A stretch of DNA of 64,000 bases, taken from assembly GCF_011065935.2 (NCBI RefSeq), contig NZ_JAAMNH020000001.1, positions 393,001 through 457,000 on the forward strand, given 5' to 3'. Both the position numbers and the translations under genes were made by a program. Below the pieces are notes generated by a model, which searched no databases, was not told the origin of the DNA, and was given only the letters and a program-made list of their open reading frames with translations. This document shows, one piece after another, positions 7,935 through 16,521 of the stretch; the stretch's first letter is position 1; every line of letters begins with the position of its first letter. The stretch is from Clostridium estertheticum (GTDB taxonomy: Bacteria > Bacillota > Clostridia > Clostridiales > Clostridiaceae).

Positions 7935-8810
7935 ATGTTAATTGCCGTACTATCAGCACTAGGTCTTTTAACCCTTTATTTTGCAATTATTTTTATTAAG
8001 GATTACATGCTAGCTTCAAAGGAAGGTAGACTTGAAAAACCTAGTTTTTTTGCTACAGGAGCTGTAGGGTTTGCTACAAATTTCTTTGATACACTAGGTA
8101 TTGGTAGTTTTGCACCTACAACTGCATTACTAAAACAATTTAAACTTACAAATGACAGAACAATACCAGGAACATTAAATGTATCTTGCACAATTCCAGT
8201 AGTATTAGAAGCATTTATTTTTATTACAGTTATAAAGGTTGATCCAATTACACTTATTGGTATGCTTTTCGCAGCAACAGTAGGAGCAATCGTTGGAGCA
8301 GGATTTGTTGCTAAGCTTGATGTAAAGAAAATACAATTGGCAATGGGAGTTGCATTACTAGTTGTAGCATTTATTATGTTAGCGCAACAATTAAAAATGT
8401 TTCCTTCTGGTGGAGACGCAATTGGTCTTTCTGGAGCAAAACTAATAATCGCTATTATAGCTAACTTTATTCTTGGAGCGTTAATGACTCTTGGAATAGG
8501 TCTTTATGCTCCATGTATGGCACTTGTATTTGCACTTGGATTAAGCCCAACAATTGCATTTCCAATTATGATGGGTTCTTGTGCATTCTTAATGCCAGCA
8601 GCCTCCGTTAAATTTGTTAAAGAAGGAGCTTATGACAGAAAAGCTTCTATGGCAATAACAATATTTGGAGTAATTGCAGTACTTATAGCAGCATATATTG
8701 TTAAATCATTACCACTTGATATATTGAAATGGCTTGTTATTGTGGTTATCATTTATACATCTGCTATGATGTTTAAATCTTATTCAAAACCAGTTGAAAT
8801 AAAAGCATAA
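7935..8810 (+). CDS. TauE/SafE-family membrane permease
   Basis: The 291-residue integral membrane protein has about eight hydrophobic segments in two halves, and the small-residue-rich repeats (GAVGFATNFFDTLGIGSFAPT; LGIGLYAPCMALVFALGLSP) are typical of the TauE/SafE (DUF81) family of anion and organosulfonate exporters. The start has AGGGGGAAT as ribosome binding site. It lies 254 bases after prdF in the same direction, with its own hairpin upstream and a terminator downstream. The substrate is unknown. Given its place, export of 5-aminovalerate or uptake of proline is a reasonable but untested idea. Confidence 0.8.
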   Translation: MLIAVLSALGLLTLYFAIIFIKDYMLASKEGRLEKPSFFATGAVGFATNFFDTLGIGSFAPTTALLKQFKLTNDRTIPGTLNVSCTIPVVLEAFIFITVIKVDPITLIGMLFAATVGAIVGAGFVAKLDVKKIQLAMGVALLVVAFIMLAQQLKMFPSGGDAIGLSGAKLIIAIIANFILGALMTLGIGLYAPCMALVFALGLSPTIAFPIMMGSCAFLMPAASVKFVKEGAYDRKASMAITIFGVIAVLIAAYIVKSLPLDILKWLVIVVIIYTSAMMFKSYSKPVEIKA

Positions 8811-8855
8811 AACGACCATTTGTTAAAAACAATTTTAAAAATTCTAGACTAAATT

Positions 8856-8893
8856 AAAAGATGATTTCTGCGTTGAGCAGGAGTCATCTTTTT
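8856..8893 (+). terminator. Intrinsic terminator after the permease gene
   Basis: AAAAGATGA (8856-8864) pairs with TCATCTTTT (8884-8892), with an inner CTGC/GCAG stem, followed by T-rich sequence. It can serve the permease gene and, on the other strand, the convergent peptidase gene. Confidence 0.75.
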
Positions 8894-8942
8894 ACATCCA
8901 ATTGAAATATATACTTATTATAGTAAATCAAATATTATTAAA

Positions 8943-10280
8943 CTATTTGTTCTTTTTCTTATAAATTAAAGAAAATATTAGGATTAAAGTTATAGAAATT
9001 ACGGTGCATTCTTTATAATATATAATAAGTAAATTATCCTTAAAAGTATATTTTACAATCTCCTTAGAGGCAACGTCGTAGCATCTTTCTATAGAATCTA
9101 AACTTATATTTTCGAAGGTGTCTTGTGGAGTGTGTATTCGAGTTATATCATTGTCACAGAAGGTTATAGCATCAATATTTCTTTTCCTAAAGCCTTCATG
9201 GTCACTAGCATCTTCAAAAAGATAATCGAAAAATATTTTTTCTGTTTTGCAAGTGATTGAAACTGATTTTATGAAAGGCGTTTTATCTGTATCTTTATTT
9301 CCACCCATGATGCATAGGGGAACAGCGTTATTACTTCCAATCATGTCAAAATTAAATACTTTGCAGCGTTGTATATCGTCTTTATATTCCGTAATAAAAG
9401 CGTTTGAGCCGAGGCATCCGAACTCTTCTGCGTTAAAGCCTAAGAAAAGAATGCTTCTGTCTGGTTTGCCAAGTGAAGTTAAATACTTACTCATTTCTAG
9501 CATGAAGGATAGACCTGATGCATTATCTAGAGCTCCACTATATATAGTGCCATTTAAATCCGTACCTAAATGGTCAAAGTGTGCTGAGACAATTATTGGT
9601 GGAGCAGTGGTATCCTTGCCTTCTAAATAGCCCATAACGTTATTTACATTGGTTTGTGAGACCTCATAGGGAATAAAGCAATCAATAGCAAAATTCTTAT
9701 CTAATAAATCTTTAAGTGATGCTAGTGTTTCTTTAGTAATCATAATATACATGTTATAATTAGAATCATACATAAAGGAACTTCTAAAGGATAAGTCGCT
9801 GGCGGGAGGAACAAAGAATAGGAAGGGCCCATCAATAGTGTTAACTACAAGAGAGTTTTCTTTTATTGCATTTATATTACTTTTTACGAAGGTTAAATTA
9901 TTAATTTTAAAGTTTAACATATCTTCTTTAAAATCCACACTATAAACAAAATCTTTTACTACTCTACCCTTGCTATCCAATACTTTTAAATATGGACTTT
10001 TATTAATTTTCTTAGGATATAGTACTTTAAAGCTTTGAAATTCACTTCCTTTATATGGTTTTAATCCGTTATTTTTAAATTCAGAGTTAATATAAGTAGC
10101 TATTTCTGCGTTTTCTAAGGTGCCAGGAAGCCTACCTTTAAAATGGTCTGAAGAGATATATTTTATATTTTGGTACACATTTGTAGGATTGAATCTATAT
10201 AGGGTATAATATATATGTGAACTATAAAAGACTAATAAAAGACAAAGGGTTAAGAAACAAGAACATATTAACTTTTTCAT
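8943..10280 (-). CDS. Membrane-anchored M28-family zinc aminopeptidase
   Basis: The 445-residue protein has an N-terminal hydrophobic segment (residues about 3-20), an M28 peptidase domain and a second hydrophobic segment at the C-terminus (about 417-440) followed by lysines. Metal-site motifs are present in order: SAHFDHLG (His, Asp nearby), GALDNASG (Asp), NAEEFG (catalytic and ligand Glu), FNFDMIG (Asp) and HTPQDT (His). It probably releases N-terminal amino acids from peptides at the outer membrane face. An AGGAGA ribosome binding site precedes the ATG. It is transcribed alone, convergent with the permease gene. Confidence 0.85.
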   Translation of the reverse strand: MKKLICSCFLTLCLLLVFYSSHIYYTLYRFNPTNVYQNIKYISSDHFKGRLPGTLENAEIATYINSEFKNNGLKPYKGSEFQSFKVLYPKKINKSPYLKVLDSKGRVVKDFVYSVDFKEDMLNFKINNLTFVKSNINAIKENSLVVNTIDGPFLFFVPPASDLSFRSSFMYDSNYNMYIMITKETLASLKDLLDKNFAIDCFIPYEVSQTNVNNVMGYLEGKDTTAPPIIVSAHFDHLGTDLNGTIYSGALDNASGLSFMLEMSKYLTSLGKPDRSILFLGFNAEEFGCLGSNAFITEYKDDIQRCKVFNFDMIGSNNAVPLCIMGGNKDTDKTPFIKSVSITCKTEKIFFDYLFEDASDHEGFRKRNIDAITFCDNDITRIHTPQDTFENISLDSIERCYDVASKEIVKYTFKDNLLIIYYKECTVISITLILIFSLIYKKKNK

Positions 10281-10476
10281 ATATTTCTCCTAAAAAATTT
10301 TATCTTTATATAGATATGAGGATAGAACTTTGGGTATGATTAAATATGTTAATTTTGGGCCATTAGATTTAAAATATATATTACGAAAGGAGGACTGACT
10401 ATTTAGGTACATTTAAATAAACTATATATTGAATTGGTATTTATTTATTGTTCCACATAAAAATAGTTGGGAAAAT

Positions 10477-12639
10477 ATGAAAAACATAGAAGGTAGATTA
10501 ATTAGTGAATTTGGAATTACAAAAGAGCAATCGGAGAATGTAATCCAGTTATTAGATGAAGGGAATACAGTCCCTTTTATAGCTAGATATAGAAAAGAAA
10601 GAACTGGGGGACTTGATGATATAGTACTCAGAAATTTCACGGAGAGACTTATATATCTTAGAAATTTAGAAGAAAGAAAAGCAGATGTACTACGTATTAT
10701 TGGAGAACAAGAAAACCTAACAGAGGAAATTGAAAATTCAATAAGAAAGTGTGAAACTCTTACAGAAATAGAGGATATTTATAGACCTTTTAAGCCTAAG
10801 AAAAGAACTAGAGCCACCATAGCAATAGAAAAAGGGTTAAAGCCTCTTGCTGAAATTATTTTCAGTGGCGATTTTAAAGGGGATATAAATGAATATGCGA
10901 AGAAATTCATAAGTGAAGAAAAAGTAGTGAACAATGCTTTGGAAGCGCTTCAAGGTGCTGGTGATATTATAAGTGAGATGATTTCAGATGAAGCTGATTA
11001 TAGAAAGTGGATTAGGGCACTGGTGCATAATCAAGGAATGGTAGAAACTAAGGGCGCAAGTGAAGATACTACCCCTTTTGAAATGTATTATGAGTATAAA
11101 GAAGGAGTTAGGTCTATTCCACCACATAGAATTCTTGCTATAAATAGAGGTGAAAATAGCAAGATACTTTCTGTAAAAATTAAAGCTGATAATGATAAGA
11201 TAATTGAGTACTTAAAAGTTAGATGCTTAAAGGGAAATAATGAAACAGATAAATATATAGAGTTAAGTATAGTTGATTCTGTAAAAAGACTTATATTCCC
11301 CTCAATTGAAAGAGAAATAAGGTCAGAGCTCACAGAAAAAGGTGAAATAGGAGCTATTGAAATATTTAAAGCTAATTTGAAGGCTCTCTTAATGCAATCC
11401 CCTATAAAAGGGAAGGTAGTGCTTGGATTTGACCCTGGGTTTAGAACTGGGTGCAAAATAGCAGTGCTAGATGATACTGGGAAGGTTTTAGATATAGCTA
11501 CGGTATATGCTACTGCAGGTAGTAAGGATGGGGTTCAAAAATCCATAGGTATTATTAAAGCATTAGTAAATAAGCACAATGTAGAAGTGATATCCTTAGG
11601 TAATGGAACCGCTAGTCGAGAGTCCGAAGAAATTTTAGCTCAGATAATTAAAGAACTAAAAGAGGAATGCTCAAAAGACCTTTACTACGTTATAGTTTCA
11701 GAAGCGGGTGCTTCAGTATATTCAGCTTCCGAGCTTGCATCAAAAGAATATCCAGACATAGATGTATCTATTAGAGGAGCTATTTCTATAGGACGAAGAC
11801 TTCAAGATCCCTTAGTGGAGCTTGTAAAAATTGATCCTAAAGCTATTGGAGTTGGACAATACCAACATGATGTAACGCCTAAAAAGCTTGATGAATCCTT
11901 AAAAGGAGTAGTTGAAGATTGTGTTAATGCTGTTGGAGTAGATCTTAATATTGCAACGCCTTCTTTACTCTCTTATATATCAGGGATAAATGCTGCTATA
12001 GCTCAAAATATTGTAGCATATAGAGAAGAAAATGGTAAATTTGTAGCTAGAAAAGAATTATTAAAAGTTAAAAGATTAGGTGCAAAGGCATATGAGCAAT
12101 GCGCGGGATTTTTAAGAGTTATGGAGAGTAAAGAGTTTTTAGATAATACTTCAGTTCATCCTGAGTCATATAATGCTACAAAACAGTTATTGGATTTATT
12201 AGAGTATAAAAAAGAAGATCTTAGATCACTAAATTTTAAAGATATGGATGAGCGAGTTAAAACTATCAATCTAAATGAGCTGGCAGAAAAATTAGAAATA
12301 GGTGTTCCAACTCTTAGAGATATTATTAAAGAGATTAAAAAGCCAGGTAGAGACCCGAGAGAGGAATTACCTAAGCCACTATTAAAAACAGGCGTAGTTC
12401 AAATGTCCCATCTTAAACCAGGCATGAAACTTATGGGGACTGTTAGAAATGTATCTGATTTTGGAGCCTTTGTAGATATTGGAGTTCATCAAGATGGTTT
12501 AGTACATATAAGCCAGTTAGCAGATAAATTTGTAAAGCATCCATTGGATGTAGTAACAGTTGGAGATATAGTAGAAGTTAGTGTTCTAGAAGTCGATGAG
12601 AAAAGAAAAAGAATATCATTATCTATGAAAAATAATTAA
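10477..12639 (+). CDS. tex: RNA-binding transcription accessory protein Tex
   Basis: The 720-residue Tex/YhgF protein has a helical N-terminus (LDEGNTVPFIARYRKERTGGLDD is split here over two helices), a YqgF-like nuclease-fold domain (VLGFDPGFRTGCKIAV), helix-hairpin-helix modules (RKELLKVKRLGAKAYEQCAG) and a C-terminal S1 RNA-binding domain (GTVRNVSDFGAFVDIGVHQDGLVH). The start is placed at ATG 10477, which begins the conserved part; a TTG at 10429 would add 16 unconserved residues. The ribosome binding site is weak. A strong AAAGGAGG at about 10385 is too far upstream to serve this start. Confidence 0.93.
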   Translation: MKNIEGRLISEFGITKEQSENVIQLLDEGNTVPFIARYRKERTGGLDDIVLRNFTERLIYLRNLEERKADVLRIIGEQENLTEEIENSIRKCETLTEIEDIYRPFKPKKRTRATIAIEKGLKPLAEIIFSGDFKGDINEYAKKFISEEKVVNNALEALQGAGDIISEMISDEADYRKWIRALVHNQGMVETKGASEDTTPFEMYYEYKEGVRSIPPHRILAINRGENSKILSVKIKADNDKIIEYLKVRCLKGNNETDKYIELSIVDSVKRLIFPSIEREIRSELTEKGEIGAIEIFKANLKALLMQSPIKGKVVLGFDPGFRTGCKIAVLDDTGKVLDIATVYATAGSKDGVQKSIGIIKALVNKHNVEVISLGNGTASRESEEILAQIIKELKEECSKDLYYVIVSEAGASVYSASELASKEYPDIDVSIRGAISIGRRLQDPLVELVKIDPKAIGVGQYQHDVTPKKLDESLKGVVEDCVNAVGVDLNIATPSLLSYISGINAAIAQNIVAYREENGKFVARKELLKVKRLGAKAYEQCAGFLRVMESKEFLDNTSVHPESYNATKQLLDLLEYKKEDLRSLNFKDMDERVKTINLNELAEKLEIGVPTLRDIIKEIKKPGRDPREELPKPLLKTGVVQMSHLKPGMKLMGTVRNVSDFGAFVDIGVHQDGLVHISQLADKFVKHPLDVVTVGDIVEVSVLEVDEKRKRISLSMKNN

Positions 12640-12647
12640 TAAATATG

Positions 12648-12676
12648 TTGCTTATTTTACTGAATTTGTATATAAT
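12648..12676 (+). promoter_or_regulatory. Promoter of the ribU leader
   Basis: TTGCTT (12648-12653), a 17-base spacer and TATAAT (12671-12676). Transcription would start near 12683, just before the FMN aptamer. Confidence 0.75.
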
Positions 12677-12700
12677 TAAATTATAAAATAAAATTTGATA

Positions 12701-12806
12701 ATCTTCAGGGCGGGGCGAATTTCCCCACCGGCGGTAAAGCCCGCGAGCCGAAAGGCAGATTCGGTTTAACTCCGAAGCCGACAGTAAAGTCTGGATAAAA
12801 GAAGAT
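12701..12806 (+). ncRNA. FMN riboswitch (RFN element)
   Basis: The conserved RFN features are present: P1 ATCTTC/GAAGAT at both ends (12701-12706 and 12801-12806), AGGGCGGGG, the CCCCACCGGCGGTA segment, GCCCGCGAGCC and the GACAGTAAAGTCTGGAT motif. It senses flavin mononucleotide and controls the riboflavin transporter downstream. Confidence 0.97.
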
Positions 12807-12823
12807 GTGATATATGTGATTTC

Positions 12824-12853
12824 GCCCTGACATAGTTATATGTCAGGGCTTTT
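12824..12853 (+). terminator. FMN-controlled terminator
   Basis: GCCCTGACATA (12824-12834) pairs with TATGTCAGGGC (12839-12849), followed by TTTTATT. Bases 12823-12830 (CGCCCTGA) are also an exact complement of TCAGGGCG at 12705-12712 in the aptamer 5' strand. This gives a simple antiterminator in the ligand-free state and so an FMN-OFF switch. Confidence 0.85.
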
Positions 12854-12898
12854 ATTATATCCATCCCTAGAAGACATAGTCAATTAGGGGGTATAAAA

Positions 12899-13528
12899 AT
12901 GAGAGACGAAAAACTTGTTAAACTTATTAAAATTTCACTTTTATCTGTTATGGCTTTTCTTTTGATGTATATTGAATTACCAATACCTATATTTCCGGAA
13001 TTCTTAAAAATTGATATCAGCGATCTGCCAGCACTTCTAGGTGCATTTGCATTAGGGCCAATAGCAGGGGTTGTTATTGAACTTTTTAAAAATATATTAC
13101 ACGGAATGCTAGCAGGAAAAACGGCTTTTGTGGGAGAACTTGCAAACTTTCTTGTAGGCTCAAGTTTAGTATTAGTTTCTGGATATATATATAAGGCTCG
13201 TAAAAGTAAAGGTGGAGCAATTGTTGCATTATTACTCGGAGTAGTTTGTATGTCAATTTTTGCAGGAATACTGAACTATTTTGTTATTCTTCCGCTGTAT
13301 GAAAGCGTATTAGGATTCCCAGTAGATGTAGTGGTAGGAATGGGAACAAAAATAAATCATAAGATTGTTGATTTAAATTCCTTTATTATTTGGTCAATTA
13401 TTCCTTTCAATTTTATTAAAGGAATAGTAGTATCATCAGTAACACTAGCATTATATAAAAGTGTTTCTCCTATACTTCATAAAGAAAATGTAGAGAGCAA
13501 ATACAAAAACAGACAAGGTAATTATTAA
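12899..13528 (+). CDS. ribU: Riboflavin ECF transporter substrate-binding protein RibU
   Basis: The 209-residue S component of an energy-coupling factor transporter, with five to six membrane segments. The start KISLLSVMAFLLMYIELPIP, the FPEFLKIDISDLPALLGAFALGP region and GIVVELFKN-type helix are characteristic of RibU. It binds riboflavin at the membrane and is powered by a shared EcfAAT module encoded elsewhere. The FMN riboswitch immediately upstream confirms the substrate class. AGGGGG precedes the ATG, and a strong terminator follows, so the unit is monocistronic. Confidence 0.95.
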   Translation: MRDEKLVKLIKISLLSVMAFLLMYIELPIPIFPEFLKIDISDLPALLGAFALGPIAGVVIELFKNILHGMLAGKTAFVGELANFLVGSSLVLVSGYIYKARKSKGGAIVALLLGVVCMSIFAGILNYFVILPLYESVLGFPVDVVVGMGTKINHKIVDLNSFIIWSIIPFNFIKGIVVSSVTLALYKSVSPILHKENVESKYKNRQGNY

Positions 13529-13553
13529 TTAAAAATATAAAAACAATGACATA

Positions 13554-13592
13554 TTTTAAAGGGGTACCTATTCTATAGGTACCCCTTTAAAA
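13554..13592 (+). terminator. Bidirectional terminator between ribU and rimI
   Basis: A 17-bp perfect stem, arms 13554-13570 and 13576-13592 (TTTTAAAGGGGTACCTA and complement), loop TTCTA. It lies between convergent genes and carries A/T runs on both sides. Confidence 0.85.
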
Positions 13593-13614
13593 GTTAGTCT
13601 TTTTTATTTTGATT

Positions 13615-14064
13615 CTATAGGTTACGATTCCACATAATTACTGCATCTTCATTATTGTCTTCATAATAATGAGGTCTAATGCTTACCTTTTCAAAGCCGT
13701 GTTTTTCATATAAATTTATAGCTTGAAAATTTGAACTTCTAACTTCTAAGGTTATTGCTGTAACCTTTTGCTTTCTGCAAATTCTGAACAAGGCTTCTAC
13801 AATTAGATCTCCACCACCATGGCCGCGGGCATTAGGATGAATTGCAACATTGGTAATGTGGGCTTCATCTATAATTATCCACATACCACCATAACCTACT
13901 ATAGAATCGCCCTTCTTGAGTACTACATATTTAGCAAATTTATTATCTAACTCACTTTGGAGAGATTCTAAACTCCAGGAAATAGGGAAGCTTAGTTCAC
14001 TAATATTGAGGATAGATTTAATAGATGAACTATCCATTGGGGAAATTTTAAAATCACTATTCAT
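13615..14064 (-). CDS. rimI: Ribosomal-protein-alanine N-acetyltransferase RimI
   Basis: The 149-residue single-domain GNAT acetyltransferase has the acetyl-CoA motif NARGHGGGDLIVEAL and the terminal EKHGFEKVSIRPHYYEDNNEDAV block, which is typical of RimI. It acetylates the N-terminus of a ribosomal protein in the model organism; substrate range in clostridia is less certain. The gene overlaps the end of tsaB by 8 bases, as in many Firmicutes where tsaE-tsaB-rimI form one operon. Confidence 0.93.
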   Translation of the reverse strand: MNSDFKISPMDSSSIKSILNISELSFPISWSLESLQSELDNKFAKYVVLKKGDSIVGYGGMWIIIDEAHITNVAIHPNARGHGGGDLIVEALFRICRKQKVTAITLEVRSSNFQAINLYEKHGFEKVSIRPHYYEDNNEDAVIMWNRNL

Positions 14065-14770
14065 TTTTAATCAGCCCCATTTTTTCTTCATACTCCCGCT
14101 CTGCTTGGGGTTTTCGAAGGTAAATAGGTACTGATGCATATAAATCATCGAAAGTTCCCTTAGATAATAGCTTAAGACCTAATTCTCCTAGGGATGAGGC
14201 CTTAGCTAAATTTAAATGCGCTGGCGCGAAGCTTATATTAGGCAAATGTGCTATAAGTTTTTCTTTAAATTTTGGAACTCCATCTCCTACAAAAGTAATA
14301 TTGCAATTTTTCTCTTTAAGCATAGTTATTAATTCATCTATTGAAATATTTATATAGTCAGTGATGCGGTTAAGCTCACAATTATTAAAAGTATATAAGG
14401 CTGTATAAACATTATCCCTTAGTGCATCTAGTATAGGACAGACAATGCCATCCGTATATGCTAAGTTATAAGCTAAAGAATCTAAGGTAGAAACAGTTAC
14501 AAAGGGCTTCCTGGTACCCTGACTAAGCCCCTTAATGGTAGCAAGCCCTATTCTAAGACCTGTAAAAGAACCAGGCCCCTTTGAGGCCACAAACGCATCT
14601 ATATCACCTATGCACATTCCAGTATTATTAAATAATTCATCGATTATAGGCATAAGTATTAGAGAATGTTGTTTTTTATAGTTAAAAGTTATCTCAGAAA
14701 GCACATTGTCATCCTCAAGGATGGCGCAAGTTGCTGCAGCGGTTGCAGAATCTATGCTTAAAATCCTCAT
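14057..14770 (-). CDS. tsaB: tRNA threonylcarbamoyladenosine biosynthesis protein TsaB
   Basis: The 237-residue ASKHA-fold protein forms a complex with TsaD and TsaE to make t6A37 in tRNAs reading ANN codons. Typical motifs: MRILSIDSATAAATCAI at the start, the HSLILMPIIDEL segment and KGPGSFTGLRIG at about residue 66. It has no catalytic metal-site histidines, as expected for TsaB compared with TsaD. The ATG overlaps the tsaE stop by 4 bases (ATGA), and the 3' end overlaps rimI. The partner tsaD lies 33 kb away at 47060. Confidence 0.95.
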   Translation of the reverse strand: MRILSIDSATAAATCAILEDDNVLSEITFNYKKQHSLILMPIIDELFNNTGMCIGDIDAFVASKGPGSFTGLRIGLATIKGLSQGTRKPFVTVSTLDSLAYNLAYTDGIVCPILDALRDNVYTALYTFNNCELNRITDYINISIDELITMLKEKNCNITFVGDGVPKFKEKLIAHLPNISFAPAHLNLAKASSLGELGLKLLSKGTFDDLYASVPIYLRKPQAEREYEEKMGLIKNE

Positions 14771-15225
14771 ATTTTCATCTCCTTTATATAATCATATCTT
14801 TTATCCGAGTATTTCATATTAATCTTTCTATAGTTATCTCCAGATTCGGGAAGCTTTTCTATGATAATGGTTAAATTATTTGATGGAATCAATTCCTCAA
14901 TATAATTAGCCCATTCAATAATACTAACTGCATCACTAAATATATATTCATCAAAGCCTATGGCTTCTATTTCGTCTGGATCATTTACCCTGTATACATC
15001 AAAATGGTATAATTTTAAACGACCTGTATATTCATTTACAATTGTAAAAGTAGGGCTTGTTACATGATCTTCAATACCTAAGCCTTTGGCAATTCCCTTT
15101 GCTAAATGAGTTTTTCCAGTGCCTAGGTCACCAATTAAGCAGATTATATCACCTGAATTTACAAGTTCACCTATTCGTTTCCCTATTTTATAAGTTTCTT
15201 CTACTGTAGTTACTACAAATTCCAT
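14767..15225 (-). CDS. tsaE: tRNA threonylcarbamoyladenosine biosynthesis ATPase TsaE
   Basis: A P-loop ATPase of 152 residues. The Walker A motif GDLGTGKTHLAKG and the downstream TSPTFTIVNEY and YHFDVYRV segments are diagnostic. ATP hydrolysis by TsaE resets the TsaB-TsaD complex during t6A synthesis. The start is set at ATG 15225 because GAGGTG lies six bases upstream; an in-frame GTG at 15234 is part of that ribosome binding site. It is the first gene of the tsaE-tsaB-rimI unit, with coupled overlaps. Confidence 0.94.
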   Translation of the reverse strand: MEFVVTTVEETYKIGKRIGELVNSGDIICLIGDLGTGKTHLAKGIAKGLGIEDHVTSPTFTIVNEYTGRLKLYHFDVYRVNDPDEIEAIGFDEYIFSDAVSIIEWANYIEELIPSNNLTIIIEKLPESGDNYRKINMKYSDKRYDYIKEMKI

Positions 15226-15409
15226 AAGTTTCACCTCACTAGATATTTTATCCTAAAAAATAAAAAAAGAAAAGGTAATATCGGATATTGACCATAATAT
15301 GTAGATTTATTTTTACTGATTATATTTGTAAAATAAAAAACAATTGTTTATACTTAAATTACAAAATACTGTATAATAGCTTATATAACTTATTAAGGAG
15401 GGGAAAATA

Positions 15410-16030
15410 ATGTTTGTTAATAATTTGATGCTATTAAAAGAAAAACTAATTACGGTAACACCAAAGGTTACAATAGGTAAAGCTTTAGAAATTATGGATG
15501 AAAATAATTTTTTATCAATTCCTGTGGCGGAGGGTAATAAATTCATTGGATCAATTTCAAAAGAAAGAATATATACTTATTATTATGAAAATTGTCTTGA
15601 TAAGAAATGCTTGTTATCTGATTTCGTAGTTGAAAACGTTATGAGGACTGATGTACCTCTTATTAATCCAATGCAGCAAGCAGAAGAAGCAGCACATTTT
15701 TTAGAGACAAGAAGTGTTTCATTTGTTGCTGTAGTAGATAACAATGGTGAGTTTAAGGGCATAGTTACACATCATGCTATATTTCATCAATTTACTGAGC
15801 TATTTGGGCTTAATAAAGGAAAACGCTTAGCTGTTATAGCCTATGATATTCAAGGCCAGCTTTCTAAGCTTTCAAAAATAATAACTGAAAACAAAGGGGA
15901 TATAATTAGCTTTGTAGTTATTGATCCGAAAAGTCTTACTGAGGTTAAAGAAATGGTTATAAGACTCGAGACTGAAAATTTCGATGAGATCGTTTCAAAA
16001 GTTAAGGCGGCAGGTTTTAAAGTGGAATAA
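15410..16030 (+). CDS. CBS-pair and ACT domain protein (AcuB-like)
   Basis: The 206-residue protein carries two CBS motifs (residues about 1-55 and 75-130) and a C-terminal ACT-like domain (about 140-206; RLAVIAYDIQGQLSKLSKII). CBS pairs bind adenosine nucleotides and ACT domains bind amino acids, so this looks like a small ligand sensor. It resembles AcuB of bacilli, linked to acetoin use, but no acetoin genes are near. It has no enzyme or DNA-binding domain. It starts after AGGAGGGG and is a single-gene unit. The target is unknown. Confidence 0.8.
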   Translation: MFVNNLMLLKEKLITVTPKVTIGKALEIMDENNFLSIPVAEGNKFIGSISKERIYTYYYENCLDKKCLLSDFVVENVMRTDVPLINPMQQAEEAAHFLETRSVSFVAVVDNNGEFKGIVTHHAIFHQFTELFGLNKGKRLAVIAYDIQGQLSKLSKIITENKGDIISFVVIDPKSLTEVKEMVIRLETENFDEIVSKVKAAGFKVE

Positions 16031-16052
16031 TTCGTCGATAATAAAATAACAT

Positions 16053-16099
16053 TTAAGAAGCACAGAGCGTTTATGAGATATTTCGCCTGTGTTTCTTAA
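16053..16099 (+). terminator. 13-bp hairpin after the CBS-ACT gene
   Basis: TTAAGAAGCACAG (16053-16065) pairs fully with CTGTGTTTCTTAA (16087-16099), with an inner GCG/CGC. No T-run follows, so termination is uncertain; its right arm runs into the dispersed repeat at 16103. Confidence 0.5.
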
Positions 16100-16102
16100 T
16101 AA

Positions 16103-16220
16103 GTTAAATCGCCATCTGCGAAGCTGTTCATCTTCTTTAAAGCTGCAATACTAACGACTTCAGAAGGTGATTCAAACTCCCACTTATAGAAGTAGGAGGA
16201 TTCCTTCTCAAATGTCGTTA
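16103..16220. repeat. Dispersed structured repeat, copy E1
   Basis: The part 16103-16150 (GTTAAATC to AGCTGCAATA) matches the reverse complement of 26031-26073. The rest, 16152-16220, is a nested inverted repeat: TAACGAC/GTCGTTA outside, AGAAGG/CCTTCT next, CTCCCACTT/AAGTAGGAG inside with loop ATAG. No gene is visible in 16031-16275. Confidence 0.7.
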
Positions 16221-16275
16221 AAATATAAAACACTTGCATTTATTAAAAATACATGATACAATTTGAATGTATTTT

Positions 16276-16351
16276 AGGGGTATAGCTCAGTTGGTAGAGT
16301 AGTGGTCTCCAAAACCATTGGTTGTAGGTTCGAGCCCTACTACCCCTGCCA
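16276..16351 (+). tRNA. tRNA-Trp (CCA anticodon), copy 1
   Basis: A 76-nt cloverleaf: acceptor AGGGGTA/TACCCCT, anticodon loop CTCCAAA giving anticodon CCA, T-loop GTTCGAGC-type, and encoded CCA end (16349-16351). Confidence 0.96.
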
Positions 16352-16375
16352 TTTTTAAAATTTTATACGTGATAA

Positions 16376-16451
16376 AGGGGTATGGCTCAATTGGTAGAGT
16401 AGTGGTCTCCAAAACCATTGGTTGTAGGTTCGAGTCCTACTACCCCTGCCA
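16376..16451 (+). tRNA. tRNA-Trp (CCA anticodon), copy 2
   Basis: A second 76-nt tRNA-Trp only 24 bases after the first, differing at three positions (A to G after the acceptor stem, G to A in the D-loop, C to T in the T-loop). The CCA end is encoded. Confidence 0.96.
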
Positions 16452-16455
16452 AATA

Positions 16456-16486
16456 AAACCTGTGAATTTATTTTCACGGGTTTTTG
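16456..16486 (+). terminator. Terminator of the tRNA-Trp pair
   Basis: AAACCTGTGAA pairs with TTCACGGGTTT (16473-16483), followed by a T-run. Confidence 0.75.
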
Positions 16487-16521
16487 CGTTTATTTATAAT
16501 AAATTAACAAATTTTAATATT

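Noticed and set aside
10385..10392. Strong AAAGGAGG upstream of tex
   Set aside because: It has no start codon at a usable distance and lies about 85 bases before the Tex ATG; kept only as a possible leader feature.
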